Source: Gnetum montanum (Eukaryota > Streptophyta > Gnetopsida > Gnetales > Gnetaceae). From it: 64,000 bases of DNA. The notes beneath the pieces were generated by a model. It was not told where the DNA came from. It worked only from the letters and a program-made list of their open reading frames with translations, and made no database searches. Where the stretch lies: the NCBI GenBank assembly GCA_015680685.1, contig MNCI01006555.1, positions 525,478-589,477 on the forward strand, given 5' to 3'. This document shows positions 34,862 to 46,500 of the stretch, in pieces. The translations under genes were made by a program, and so were the position numbers. Within the stretch, counting starts at the first letter, position 1, and each line of letters opens with the position of its first letter.

Positions 34862-35744
34862 GAGGTGCATATGCTAGAGTTTGAGAGACTATAATTTACC
34901 TACAAATAGTGCAAAGATAGTGGAACTTGGAGGCTATGCCTTGAGACTACATCTTCCCCTCTTTCAAGTACGACCAAGCAGAGGGACAATTTTGGAAACC
35001 AATGGGGAGTGCAAAAGAAATGCTGACTACTAATTTTGATTACTAGAGGAATGTTGGAGTTGAGATGAAGGTTGATGCTAAGTTATAGAGGCTTTTGGAG
35101 GCTTTCAGAGGCTTTTTTCTAGTGTCAAGGTGGCAACACTCTAGAGCATAACATAACACTTAGTGAAAATTTTGCAAAATTTTGCAAAATTTTGATTTTT
35201 CACACTAGTTAACTAGCTATGTTGGGGAGTGTAGTAGAGCATAGCAGGGACACTTAGCCAAATTTTTATGAAATTTGCAGTTTTCCTTCATGGCACGCTA
35301 GCTACATCCTAAGACATAGTAGGATAAGTAGCCTTAGAAGTTAGGAAATGTGCCAAATGTATCTTCCATGTCGAGCTAGCTTGATAGATCCTTGTCCAAC
35401 ACTTAGGAAAAACTAGGCACTTGAACTTGTGTCATGCTTGCTACGCTGTGGAGCATAGCAGAGCATGACAACCTAAAAGATAGAAAATTTGCTGAATTTT
35501 TTTCACCATCCTGAGTACTTTTGACAACCTTTAGCCTAGTAATTGGGCAAGCTGGCAACTAGGGCATGTGTTAAGCTAGGTATGTTGGGGAGTGTAGCAA
35601 GTGTGATAGCCTAGGAGATAGAAAATTTGCTAAACTATTTCATCCATCCTAACCGATCTTTGACCAATTTTGGCTTGACACTTGGGAAAATTGGCCATGG
35701 AAGTGTGTGCTACGTTGGCTATGCTGGGGAGCGTAGAAAATAGA
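34862..35744 (-). repeat. 5' LTR remnant of R2
   Basis: Matches the R2 3' LTR from about position 18950 on, but lacks U5/R and the TATA region on the left and about 150-200 bp at the right, where R3 begins. It is closer to the LTR at 18113-20008 than to RX, which supports pairing these two. Confidence 0.75.
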
Positions 35745-37825
35745 TGTAGCAACCAAAAACATCAATGGCTGGAATACCTAGAGGTTTCTGGGTGTACAGC
35801 CTAACCCCAGATTTGTGCGAGGGTCATGCTAGATAGAAATGGAAATGGTCTGGTCGATCAGACAAGGACTTATTCAGTGTAACTTAACCTTTTGTAAAAG
35901 TTTGTTTTTGAAATGATGTATGTGAGTGAAGCGATGATCAACAAATGTAAAATGATAAAAAATAATGTAAAATACGATGATAGTAAACAAAAAATAAAAT
36001 AGACTTGGGTGAGAAAATGCATTGCCCCAAGGTTATGAATCTGATCCTTGTTTTGTTGGAAAGTGTAAAACTGAATATGCAACACTGGAGAGGAATAGCT
36101 TACAATAGAGCAGTATGGTCGCAGGTCCCTAAACTATAGTCAATAGCTTGTTACTCGAGATTCTTCTACTTGCCAATCCGCTCGTTGAGATGCCAAAATG
36201 CTAAACCCACAAAAAGATGTCTGAAGTCAACTAGAATGCTCAAAGCCAACCGAAATGCTAAGAATGCCCACTATGCTCTCCAAAATCCAACCCTTTGAAC
36301 ATTGTTCGTAGGGGTATTTATAGAGCCGGATGTGGGAGAGAAATGTGGTTTAGATGCCAGGTGTCTTGGGTCCCATACAATGTAAAGGTGACCATGCTAT
36401 TCTGCTATATATTGCTGCTACACTATGACCATACCATTGAAATTGCATGTGCCAAAATCCAAAAAGCATACCAACAATGAAAGTGAAATGGACCCTACGC
36501 TCCAGGACTACGTCTTTCCTACTCTTGTGAGCATGGTCAAGCATAGGGGCAATTTTGGGGATTGACTAGGGATGTGCAAGATGAAGTAAACTTGCTAATT
36601 TTGCCAACTGAAGAGGTGCCAGGATGAGAATGATCATTGCCCATAAGTTCTAGAGCTAACTGAAGACATCTTAATGCCTCCATGCAAGTGTTGCACTACT
36701 TATGCTATCTAGCATGTTGGCGTAGCGTAAGAAATTGCATGCTATGCTGTGCAACGCTATGTAGGATAGCATAGAGTAACAGTCAGTCTTGAAAGAAGTG
36801 TTACCTAAAATCCAAGAGCATCTATTTGAGGCTTGGTTAGGCAAGAAACCACAACTTTGTCTTTCATGCTGGAAAGCCTTCAGACCTGCTGAGTTCATCC
36901 TTGGGGTATTTTGTTGTTCTGCATCCTCGCTACACTGTGCTACACTATGCAGCATAGCACAGTGTAGCAACCAATGTGACATGCATCCTTGTTTAATCTA
37001 CAATGTTTTATCAAGAAACTTTTCTTGAGGCTTGAGGGCTAAGTGGGATAGGCAATTTTGAAGACCAAAGTGTTGCCAAGTGCAATCCTCTTGCTGGAGT
37101 CGCTTGGCAGGGGGGCCTTTGTGTGTTCTATCCTTGCTATGCTATGCTACACTATGTAGCGTTGCACAGTGTAGCACCCCATGTTGGTTGAATCCTAAAT
37201 TATTTTGCAAATATTTTATTATAAGATGATTTTCATGTCCTGGTGTGTTAGTAGAACAAACTTGTTTAATGGTTGAAGCATGGGTGAATGTTTTTACTCT
37301 GTTGGAGCCATATGAGTAGGAGTGTTATTGAGGTACATACCTACTACGCTACATAGCGTAGCACAACATAGCACTCAAATTGAGATGATTTTTTGCCACA
37401 TTCTGTTGCGCCATATCACTCATGTTTTAGAGGTGAAACATAAAAAATGCTCTGGAAGACTGGCTTGTTATCAGTTTGCATCTTGGACATCTGATTGGTC
37501 TCCTCAAGGCTTGCTATGTTACGTAGCATAGTAGGTTTCTATGTTAGAAAACTTGCTAAACTATTTAGCTCATCCTGAAAAATTTGGCAACTCCTAGCAT
37601 GGCCTCTAGATAGACTATTAGCCAAGTCAATTGTCAGCTTGGGCAAGCTGGAGAGTTTAGCAAGCCTGTTAGTTTGGGAAATAGAAAACTTGCTGAATTG
37701 TACAGTCTATCCTCAATGCCTACATTGTCTTGATAGTCCATCATGATGCTGCACTTGTGGAAGTCCTTGCTTGAATTCCAAGACTCTACCGAAGCATCAG
37801 GGTCTTGAAATTTTATGGTGTTTGA
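35745..37825 (-). repeat. 3' LTR of R3 (subfamily 2)
   Basis: 2,081 bp, from TGTAGCAACC to ATGGTGTTTGA. TATA on the minus strand at 36315-36323. U3 holds palindrome clusters at about 36710-36780, 36935-36970, 37130-37180, 37340-37375 and 37505-37535 built on GCTATGCTACGTAGCATAGC. Confidence 0.85.
36315..36323 (-). promoter_or_regulatory. TATA box, R3 3' LTR
   Basis: CTATAAATA on the minus strand. Confidence 0.45.
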
Positions 37826-37905
37826 ATGGCCACTTTTTGTTGACATCTGGAGGACCTACCTAAGAGATGTTGACAAAGAGTACGAAACACCATGAAGAAC
37901 AAGAT
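37826..37905 (-). other. Polypurine tract and junction hairpin, R3
   Basis: Minus strand AAAAAGTGGCCAT before the LTR start. Outer arms ATGGTGTTT/AAACACCAT are perfect over 9 bp; inner arms ACATCT/AGATGT are perfect. Confidence 0.8.
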
Positions 37906-37909
37906 GTCA

Positions 37910-39234
37910 ACATTGCTCTCCAGTAGTTACTAAGATGTTGCTTTGCTATGCTTGGGAGTACTGAGATAGTCATGTAAGGAAAGGGGTAAAGGATGGATTT
38001 GGGGGAACAGGTTCGGGGGAGGAAAAGGTGTAACATAGCATGATCCCTCATCAGAGTGCTTGTGAGGGAGTTGGCACACATGGGCATCTTTCTTTTGCTG
38101 GCTTTCAACCTATTGTCGGAGTGCTTAGAGATGGTCATTTTGAAATAGCCACGATGCCATTTTTTGGGCACTTGTCCCCTTTTTTTGAGATTTTTTGCTC
38201 TTTTGTATTTTTTTTGTCTTTGTGTTTTTCTTCTATTATTCAGCCATGTTCACATGCAAACAACCTTGTTGTTGTAGGATACGTGTTTCCTCCTCGAGAT
38301 GAGTTGTGTTACATCCATGTGGGGCTTTGACCTACCTACAGATGCTTCCCATGTAGCAAGTTGCATTACGTGCACCATGGAATTGGTAGTTGGGCATGTG
38401 GGGGGGGGGGGGCTTTATATGCATTGGGAAAGCTTGTAAAATAGATGTGAAAAATTGTGAGTATAAGAAAATAGGTTAAGAGGGTTAAAAGGGAGGGTAG
38501 GATGTGCACTCCCAAGTAGCCAAGCTAGTCTAAGTGATCACTTAGGAACTATGTAGTGTCCTTTGCTCATGGCGAAATGCATCTCTGAATGGTGCCACCT
38601 TGGCTTGTATCCTACAAATACAACAGAGGGCAAACCAGAAGAAAAAATGATCAAACAAAGTGAGGGCAAAGTCCCACCTACTTTAGATGCTGTCGAAGTT
38701 GCATGATGTCCATAATAGGAAGGCCAACTTGGCTTCTGAATACCATCGACTAGAGAGGTTGGCATTGAAGAGGCTAGGAGCGGTGGCGATGCGAGTGCTT
38801 AGGATTTCCCACCCAAGATAAACATAATGCAGTTCAGTTATGAGGCAAGAAGACCAATCAGCTGAACGCATTTTGCACTGTGGTGATGGTGGGAGCTAGA
38901 GGATGGCAGCATTGCGGCTGGGCCATAATACTGTTGGGACTCTAGTAGCAGGTGTTGACAATGGATGCTACTACCAGGATGATGAGTTGTGATAGTGGTA
39001 GCTCCAAAAGGTCAGCAAGATGTCGAACAACATTTCCAGAGGATCAGCAAGATGCCAGGGGCGATGGCATTGCATATGTTCCAAAGGATGTTTTCTTGGC
39101 ATCGTGAACTACATTCTGGAACTACAATGCCTCACCCTGTATTGTCAAGGGTGTCTAGAAAGGTGCATGCTCACTTACTTACAAAAGTCACATGTGTGCT
39201 GGGAAGCTTTTCACCACGAACCCAATTTAAAGTC
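37910..39234. other. 3' noncoding region of R3
   Basis: No supported gene. A 13-base G run lies at 38400-38412. The splice-acceptor-like site on the minus strand is at 38611/38612 (pyrimidine tract, TTTGTAG, then GATAC). Confidence 0.55.
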
Positions 39235-39560
39235 CTGGTAGACTGTCGAATGTGCTAGTTTAAGGTCCTAGCAGACCGATGTGCTAGTTTAAGGTCTTGG
39301 AAGACCGCTATGCTAGTTTATCATCATAATAGAAGGTCTATGGCTAGTTAAGGTTATAGCGAACTGTACTATGGGTGCCAATTTTATGTCATGACCCAAA
39401 GACGTGTTGTGCTAGTTTAATGTCATAGTAGATGTACTGTGCCTGTTTATAGTCATAGAGGACTATTTATGCTAGTTTTACATCATAGCAGACGTTCTTT
39501 GCTAGTTTTACATCATAGCGGATGATCTTTGCCAGTTTTACATCGTAGTAGACGATGGTG
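39235..39560 (+). repeat. Mini-hairpin array, INT-LTR side, R3
   Basis: About nine units. Arms GGTC/GACC in the first two, TAGTC/GACTA near 39440, and CATCGT/ACGATG near 39540. The spacing is 35-45 bp. Confidence 0.85.
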
Positions 39561-39576
39561 CTTACCTTGCTTTGTA

Positions 39577-40730
39577 TTAGACATAGTATGGCTTGAGGTA
39601 CAAGTGGTTCACAGGATTTCCAAATTCATTGCCATCCATATCAGCTAGCTTGAAGGCCCTATTCTCATAGGCTTTTGTAACTATGAATGGGCCTTCCCAG
39701 TTTGCTGAGAACTTTTTTACATATTTACGAACATCTTTGAGGACTAGGTCTCCCTTTTTAATCGACCGTTGATGTAGATTGCAATGGTGGCATTGCCACT
39801 GCTTGTCTTAGTACCATTTAATGCAATCAAGTGTTTGGGCATGCTCCTCCTCTACGAATTTAAGGTCAATGATCCTTGACTTGTTGTTCTAGGCCTCATT
39901 CACAACACTTCAAAGGATCATTTGAAGTGATGGTACCTACAATTCAAGAGGTAACATTGCTTTAGATCCGTAAACAAGGCTATAAGGAGTTTTACCTGTA
40001 GCTGTTCTACATGTCATGTGGTAAGCCCACAACATGTAGAGGATTTGCTCATGCCATTGCCTCTTGCTGCTGCTAAGAATCCTTTTGAGCAAGTTGATGA
40101 TGGCCTTGTTTGTTTCCTCTGCTTGACCGTTTACCTGTGGGTAGTATGGCGATGAAAATGAGTGCTTGATGCCAAGGTTGTCACAAAAGGTCTTGGTTGC
40201 ACTACTAAACTGTGGCCCGTTTCCTGTCATAATAGTCACAGGAAGACCAAACCTTGTCACTATGTTGTCGAGGATAAAGTGGCAAACCTATTGAGATGTA
40301 GTTTTCCTTAGGGGAATAGCTTTCACCAACTTTGTAAAGTACTCAATGGCAGTGATGATGAAGCTATGTCCTGTAGAAGACTTAGGCATGATGGGTCCTA
40401 TGATGTCTAGTCCCTATCATTGGAACAACCATGTGATCTATGTAGAATGTAATTTAGTAGGCGAGACATGTATGAGATTTGCATGGCATTAACATACATC
40501 ACACGTCCTAAATTTGGCAAGGCAATATTATTCGATGCAAGGCCAGTAGTACCCTAGGCATATAATTTTCGCTACCATAGCCCTAGGGGCTATGTGTCCT
40601 CCACACAGTCCTTCATGAACTTTGTTAACAATTTTCTATGCTTCTTCCCCACCAACGCAAGTTAGTAATATCCCATCAAAGGAGCGTTTGCATAAAATGT
40701 TATCTCCTATGAGGACATACTGCCACACTC
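39577..40730 (-). pseudogene. Integrase of R3
   Basis: Minus strand, ending LKPYYV-stop at 39577. The open core (40260-39937) carries the second and third catalytic regions: TGNGPQFSS, in which the catalytic Asp of TDNG has become Gly, and PQVNGQAEETNK, with the catalytic Glu kept. The H-x-C zinc finger lies at about 40700-40450 and the C-terminal domain (NLKPYY end) lies beyond the core. Several stops. Joined at its N-terminus to the second RNase H. Confidence 0.8.
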
Positions 40731-43041
40731 GCTTTTGGATTACATCCTTTTGGGAGGATGTGAAGCTGTGCATGGGTTCGCCATGTTGAAGGTAAGCTTT
40801 GATGTTAGCGTATCACTCTTGAATATCAATTGTGCTTATAGATGCAATGTGTACCGCTTGAGTAATAGGATCTGTGCATTCTATCATTGAAGCAGGTAAA
40901 GTTACAAATAGATGCAGTGGCACATTCAATGGTAATGTGGCTAGTGCATCTATTACGGTGTTCTCATTGTGAGGCACATGTTGGATGTCTATCGTTGTAA
41001 ACTATTTCAGCAAACTCTTGGCCAAGTCAGAATAAGGCTGTAAGTGTGAAGCTTTACAGGCATAGACTTTGGTAATTTGGTTGATAATGAGTTGGGAATC
41101 ACCTCGGACTACCAAATGTTGAATCTTTAGTTCTCGAGCTACTAAGAGGCCCCTGAGGAGTCCTTCGTACTCAGCTACGTTATTTGTACAAAGGAATGTA
41201 AAGTAGTAAGCAAAAGGTCAAATATCCCTAGGGGGAATGTAATGACGGCAGTAGCACTACCACCTCACATAGTTGAGGCGCCGTCGAAATGCAAAGTGGC
41301 TTTGAAGTGTAATGGCATAGGATTGATGTTGTTGACATGTTCATTGGGGAACTTCGGCTCTATCATTGCCTAATCATCGATGGGTGAGGTTGTGAGCTAT
41401 GTAGCTATTGCTTCTCCCTTTGTCGATGATTGGGTAACATAATGCAAATCAAATTCTGTCATTATAGCTTTCCATTTGGCTATCCTACTGCACTCATATA
41501 AATTGTTCGTGATAGCCTGAAGTACATTACTCTTGCATATGATGTTAAATTTTTTGTGAAAGAGATAATGTCTCCATTTTTTAGTGTAAACACTAGGGCA
41601 AGACAATTTCTTTCTACTTCATTGTACTTTGCCTCATAAGTTATTAGTGCATGGCTCAAGTAATAAATTGGGATTTCAGAGCCATCATCTTTCTTCTGAC
41701 ATAACAATGCTACAATAGATGTGTCCTAGGTGGCAAGGTAGATGTAAAAAGGCTTATCCCTCTATGGTGGGTAAACAGTTGGAAGGTGCAAAAGCTCTTT
41801 CTTTAGGTTATCAAAGGCTTGTTGACATTGTTTTGTCCACTCAAAGTTGACCCCCTTCTTAAGTAAGTGTTGCATGGGGTGTAGTTTATTTGTCAACTTC
41901 ACAATAAACCTCCAAATAAATTGTACTTTGCCTTGCAACCCGCATAGCTCTTTAAGGTTTGTAGGTGGTGCTAAGTTGATGATTGCCCTTACCTTGTTAA
42001 GGTCCACTCGTATCCCTAGCTCTAACACTACAAACCCTAGCATGCATCTAGTTTTAACTCTAAAAACACAATTCTTTGGGTTGAGACACAAGTCATGCCT
42101 GTGACAATATTTGAGGACAACATCTAGATCATTGGGATGATCAATAGCTTCCTTAGACTTGACTGCTATGTCATCCACGTAATCATTTAATTTCTCCAAG
42201 AGGTAGTCGCTAAAAATTTATGTCATGGCTTGTTGATAGATTGCTTCTGATTTTTTGAGTCCAAAAGGCATCATGGTGGAATAAAAGGTTCCCCAAGGGA
42301 TCATGAAAGTAGTTTTTAACTGATGCTTTGGGTTGATGTGAATCTAGTTGTAACCTGAGAACCCATCCATAAAGGATAATAAGACATGACCAGCCATAGT
42401 GTCTATGAGTTGATTGATGCTTGGTAATGGGAAATCATCTTTAATCGTTGCTTTTTTAAAATCTCAAAAGTCTATACAAATTCATATAACACCTATTTTC
42501 TTAGAAACTACAACGATGTTCAACAGCCACTCCGAGTAATTGATTGCATGAATGAAACCAGCTTGATACAGCTTGGTGATTTTATCACGTATAGCTAGTG
42601 TAATTTCTGGTTTGATTTTTTGAGCCTTTTGCTTGACTACCTTGATACGCGGGTCTAAGACAATGTTATGTTGTATCAACCGTAGGTCTAGTTCCGACAT
42701 GTCATCATAGGACCATGCAAGCACTTTAACATTATGTTGGAGAACTCTAGATATGTCTTTTTGCATTTTTGAATCTAGGAGGGAGCTAACTTTTAATGTC
42801 TTCATTTCCCTCTAGATATAGTTACAAGTTTTTCAATAAGAGGATCCTCAGTCACATCCCTGGCCTCTAGATCTAAGGCTTGGGCCAGATGTTCAGGTCA
42901 ATCTAAAGATGTTTCTAGGGATGCTAGGGTGTTATTAGTAGATAAATCCCAATCTATGGATTCTAAGTTTAAGTGTTTAGTGAGCCTGCCATGAGGTCCT
43001 GTCAAGGTCAAAAGTGAATGAAGATCAGCATGCATGGTCAT
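40731..43041 (-). pseudogene. RT, RNase H and aRNase H of R3
   Basis: The frame starts with ATG at 43041 (MTMHADLHS), giving a pre-RT segment that ends in KTLKVSSLLDSKMQKDISRV. RT follows, with YVDD intact (LNDYVDDIAVKSK, near 42180), CVFRVKTRCMLGFVV and LKELCGLQGKVQFIWRFI. RNase H 1 is at about 41707-41397; the aRNase H with its FDGAST-like start is at about 41300-40760. The dual RNase H is diagnostic for the Tat lineage. Frames are broken at about ten places. A pyrimidine tract lies just upstream of the ATG on the minus strand. Confidence 0.85.
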
Positions 43042-43164
43042 TTTTGTTAAACTTGCCACAATAAGAAAAAAGATCAAGTCAAGTGATACCTGTTTGTAGC
43101 AATAGCATGTAATGAATGTTTGTAAAACAATAGTGCAATATGAAATAATTGTCAACTACTACGC

Positions 43165-43285
43165 AAAGTTTGCAAGTTGCTAGTTTAAGGTCTTAGTGGA
43201 CCATCATTAGGCTATATGGTAGGTTAACATCCCATGTAATATTCTGTAAATTAGAATCGCTAGTTTAAGGTCTTAGTGGATCATT
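43165..43285 (+). repeat. Mini-hairpin array, RT-gene side, R3
   Basis: Two well-preserved units GTTTAAGGTCTTAGTGGACC (43182 and 43262 regions) plus remnants; arms GGTC/GACC perfect. Confidence 0.8.
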
Positions 43286-43401
43286 TATGATGTAATATTT
43301 GGTGGGCCCACTTACTATGCTGCCAACGAGTGTTACACTACAACGGGATTTCGCTATAGTAGCGTTACGCTACAGGGGTGTCCCGCGTTACTTGGGATAC
43401 A

Positions 43402-43468
43402 AAAATGACAAGTTTTTTATGGTGTTGATTATAAATAGGGGATTACCCCCTAGTAAACTTGTCATTTT
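43402..43468 (+). promoter_or_regulatory. Promoter of the antisense gene, R3
   Basis: TATA box TTATAAATAG (43429-43438) sits in the 39-bp loop of a perfect 14-bp inverted repeat: AAAATGACAAGTTT at 43402-43415 and AAACTTGTCATTTT at 43455-43468. A weaker inner dyad ATTAC...GTAAA (43442-43457) follows the TATA box. Confidence 0.7.
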
Positions 43469-43578
43469 CATTGTCAGAGCCCAGATCCCATACGCAGAGC
43501 GTAGTATGGTCGCACAGACAAAGAGGGTGAATAGGTGTAGCATAGCAGCCGATACAACTGATTCATGAGCACAGTAAT

Positions 43579-46500
43579 GATGCCAAGGATGAATGTAAGC
43601 ATAAGGGACTTGCCAAGGTATACAAGGTGAAAGAGGACCTGGGACGCCTCTCCAAGATGCACATCAAGGTGTGAGAGGAGGTTTTGTCTACTCGGTAAGT
43701 CGCTACGCTATCTTTGCTTCCATTAGGTGACATATCGGATTAGATTGTCATTGCCATTACTATCATCGTTCTTGCAACTATTGCCACTATTTTTGTTTTC
43801 CGTTTTGGCCGTTACGCTGTGGCCATCGCTACTCTAGCTGCAATGGTGTATGGATGTTATGCTATGGCTACATGAAGTACTGCCCTACTGCCATTGTTAA
43901 AAATGGTTACTGCATCATCATAGGGGTTTGGGTGGTTCTGGGCGACGTAGCACGCTGCTCTTAGGGGGGTTTGTTTGTTTGTCAAGTTTTTGTGACAATG
44001 TGACACACGTTTGGCATAGCATAGCATGGGCTATTTTATGCTCTAGGATTGGGACAAAGAGGCACTATGAATCCCATTTCATCTACACTGTTAAGGCTGT
44101 AATATTTATATTACTGTTACACTATGCCGTCATGTCATGAGGCCCTTAGGTTGTTATATTTATAGTCTGTCACATTGCAATGCTATTAAACCTATAACGC
44201 TACTATGTTGTTAAATTTCTTATACTATCAAATTTTCTACACTACAATGCTTGTTACAATGGTCTATTGGCTATACTGTTACATGTCCGCTCGCACTTGT
44301 TCATTTACTACGTTACATGCCATGCACTCATCTTGCTACGTTGCACATTTTGTAGTCGTCACTCTTATACGGGAGTGTAAATGTTATGCTACATGTCTTT
44401 TATGTGGTGCTATGTACTACATAACTTTTATCGTAGGGTACATTCGTTGTTGTTACCCTACATGGCTTGACAGCTACGCTACGCTACAGGTGACATTCTG
44501 TTACATTTCCTATAATGTTTAACTTTGTTTTATGCTAAAGAAAAATTTGTAACCGGGGGAACATGCTACACTACATGTAAAGAAAGGGTCATGCTATGCT
44601 ATATAAGTAATCATCGCTTGAATCACAATGCTAATGTTTAAGTGCTCTGTCATGCAGGGTCATGTTGAAATCCATCCTGATTATCCTTGAACTTGTAGGA
44701 GTCCTATGCTACCTCAGTGAACCTATGGCCAATGTCCCTCCTCCCCATGCATGTGTGGGATAGTAGGTGATCTAGTTTCGAGAGGGTGCACGCAACTTCC
44801 TATAGTTCCTCCTCCGCCACTTTAGTGTGATCATGTGGCCACATCTATAAGCCGAGATATCTGTTGTAATTATAGAAACGTTGTTGCTTGAGGCAAACCG
44901 AGGCATTCTAAAATTCTTGACTAATGGGTCAATCAAGGGTGAAAGGGCGGGAAGCTCCAACCAGCACCCAAGAGGCTTGAGGCACTTGAGTTGGATTTGG
45001 GTGATGCCTGAGTACAGATGCTATCATTTATACAACATGCTATATGTTGCCCATCACATGGGCACTTGCTTTCAGAACCCACTTGGGACCATTTACTATG
45101 CTGGTGGGTAAGTCCTCTAAAGGTTCTTAATGCGTTGTATGATTTGCGTTACACTAGACAAAGGTTGCTTACTGTATTCTTGTATATTATTAGGTTTTAC
45201 ATTGATGAAGGTGGTCTTCACAGTAATATAGATGCATTGGTGGTGGTCCAGACGATCCTACAAGAGTTCACTTCCACCGGGAATGTGCATGCTAGTGTCA
45301 TAGAATGACTTGGATTTAAATTCAAAAGCTATCCAACTAGGCATTCCAAATTCTATGGGAAGTGTAAGGAAGTTGGCTGGTTAGATAGCGAATGGGCATC
45401 GCACTGACTGATTACCGTTGATGATGTTCAAGTGGAACTTCCACCATTCCCTATGTTGCTCAAACCTGGTATGTTTTTATGCTCAAATGATGATGTACTT
45501 TTGTTTTTTTGTTTTTTTAATGTTTTTTTGCTAACCTCTTTTTTCTTATTATTCATTTTTTTATTTTATTTTTTTGCTACTAACTATTGTAGGAGTGAAG
45601 GAGTCCCAAGAGGTCATTGTGGTCACCTCCGGGCAGAACGATACCAACCTCTTCTTCAAGTATGGAGAGGTGGAGGAGATGAAACATTGGCTCTGCCATG
45701 GGGCCCCAACCATCCTTGTTCATAACCTTTAAGAGGCTGGGCTTATGAGCTTATTCTTGGTCATAAACTTGAATGTCCCAGTTATCAAAATGCTTTCCCT
45801 AGCCAATTCATTCACTGAGAAGGCTAAGTGCTTTTGCACACGTGTTCACAATGTGTGGGTGATATTTGAAATTAATGAAAAACTATTTGTAGACCTTTTC
45901 AGTGTCCCGTTTGATGGTCTCCCTATAGGAGAAGAATCTAAGAAAGATGTGAACCATTAGGGGGGACATTAAGGAATGGCGAGGGATGACTAAGGATCGA
46001 AAGGGAACTACATTGAGAAGGTCAGGCTAAAGGTGGCCAAAATGATTTATCCTATCTTCCGTGCTTGTACTTTTTCCAAGCTACTCTCCTAAGGGAAAAT
46101 CCTTGGAGTGGAGCAAGCTTAGATAATGAAGGAGGTCATGGAAGAAGGGACTTGCTACAACTGGGCCAAGTACCTCTCCGAAGGCTTGCAAGCTGAAATG
46201 GTTAAACTTTGCAAGAATCTTGAGTCCCATTTCAATGTGCACTACGCCTTCTTTATAGCCTACCTATGACACTTTGCAGAATTCTTGGTAGTCTGTGAGA
46301 ATGGTGTCTAGGTACAATAAGATCGTAACCAGATATTGAAGCCATGGATCTACCAGGTTTTCCTCACCACTCGATCCCAAGACCCTTCGGAAGCTATCAG
46401 GGAATCACTTTCGATAACGATAAGGGATCGGGTGGGATGTACCTTTCATGGTTGGAACAGCATGGAAGAGGTGCCCCCCATCAACATAGGCAATTTATTA

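Larger units (their letters stand above)
18113..35744 (-). mobile_element. R2: nearly full-length Tat-type Ty3/gypsy element
   Basis: About 17.6 kb. In element order (right to left): 5' LTR remnant 35744-34862, leader and gag 34861-31777, protease 31767-31107, array 30960-30775, antisense gene 30555-25724, array near 25450, RT/RNase H/aRNase H/integrase 25258-21778, array 21740-21560, 3' noncoding region, polypurine tract and 3' LTR. Every coding part is broken by stops. This is the only copy in which gag, protease, antisense gene and pol all lie in one uninterrupted interval, so it gives the gene order of the family. Confidence 0.85.

Noticed and set aside
38400-38412. Run of 13 G as a G-quadruplex or regulatory signal
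   Set aside because: A single homopolymer in noncoding element sequence, absent from sister copies; length is also prone to sequencing error.
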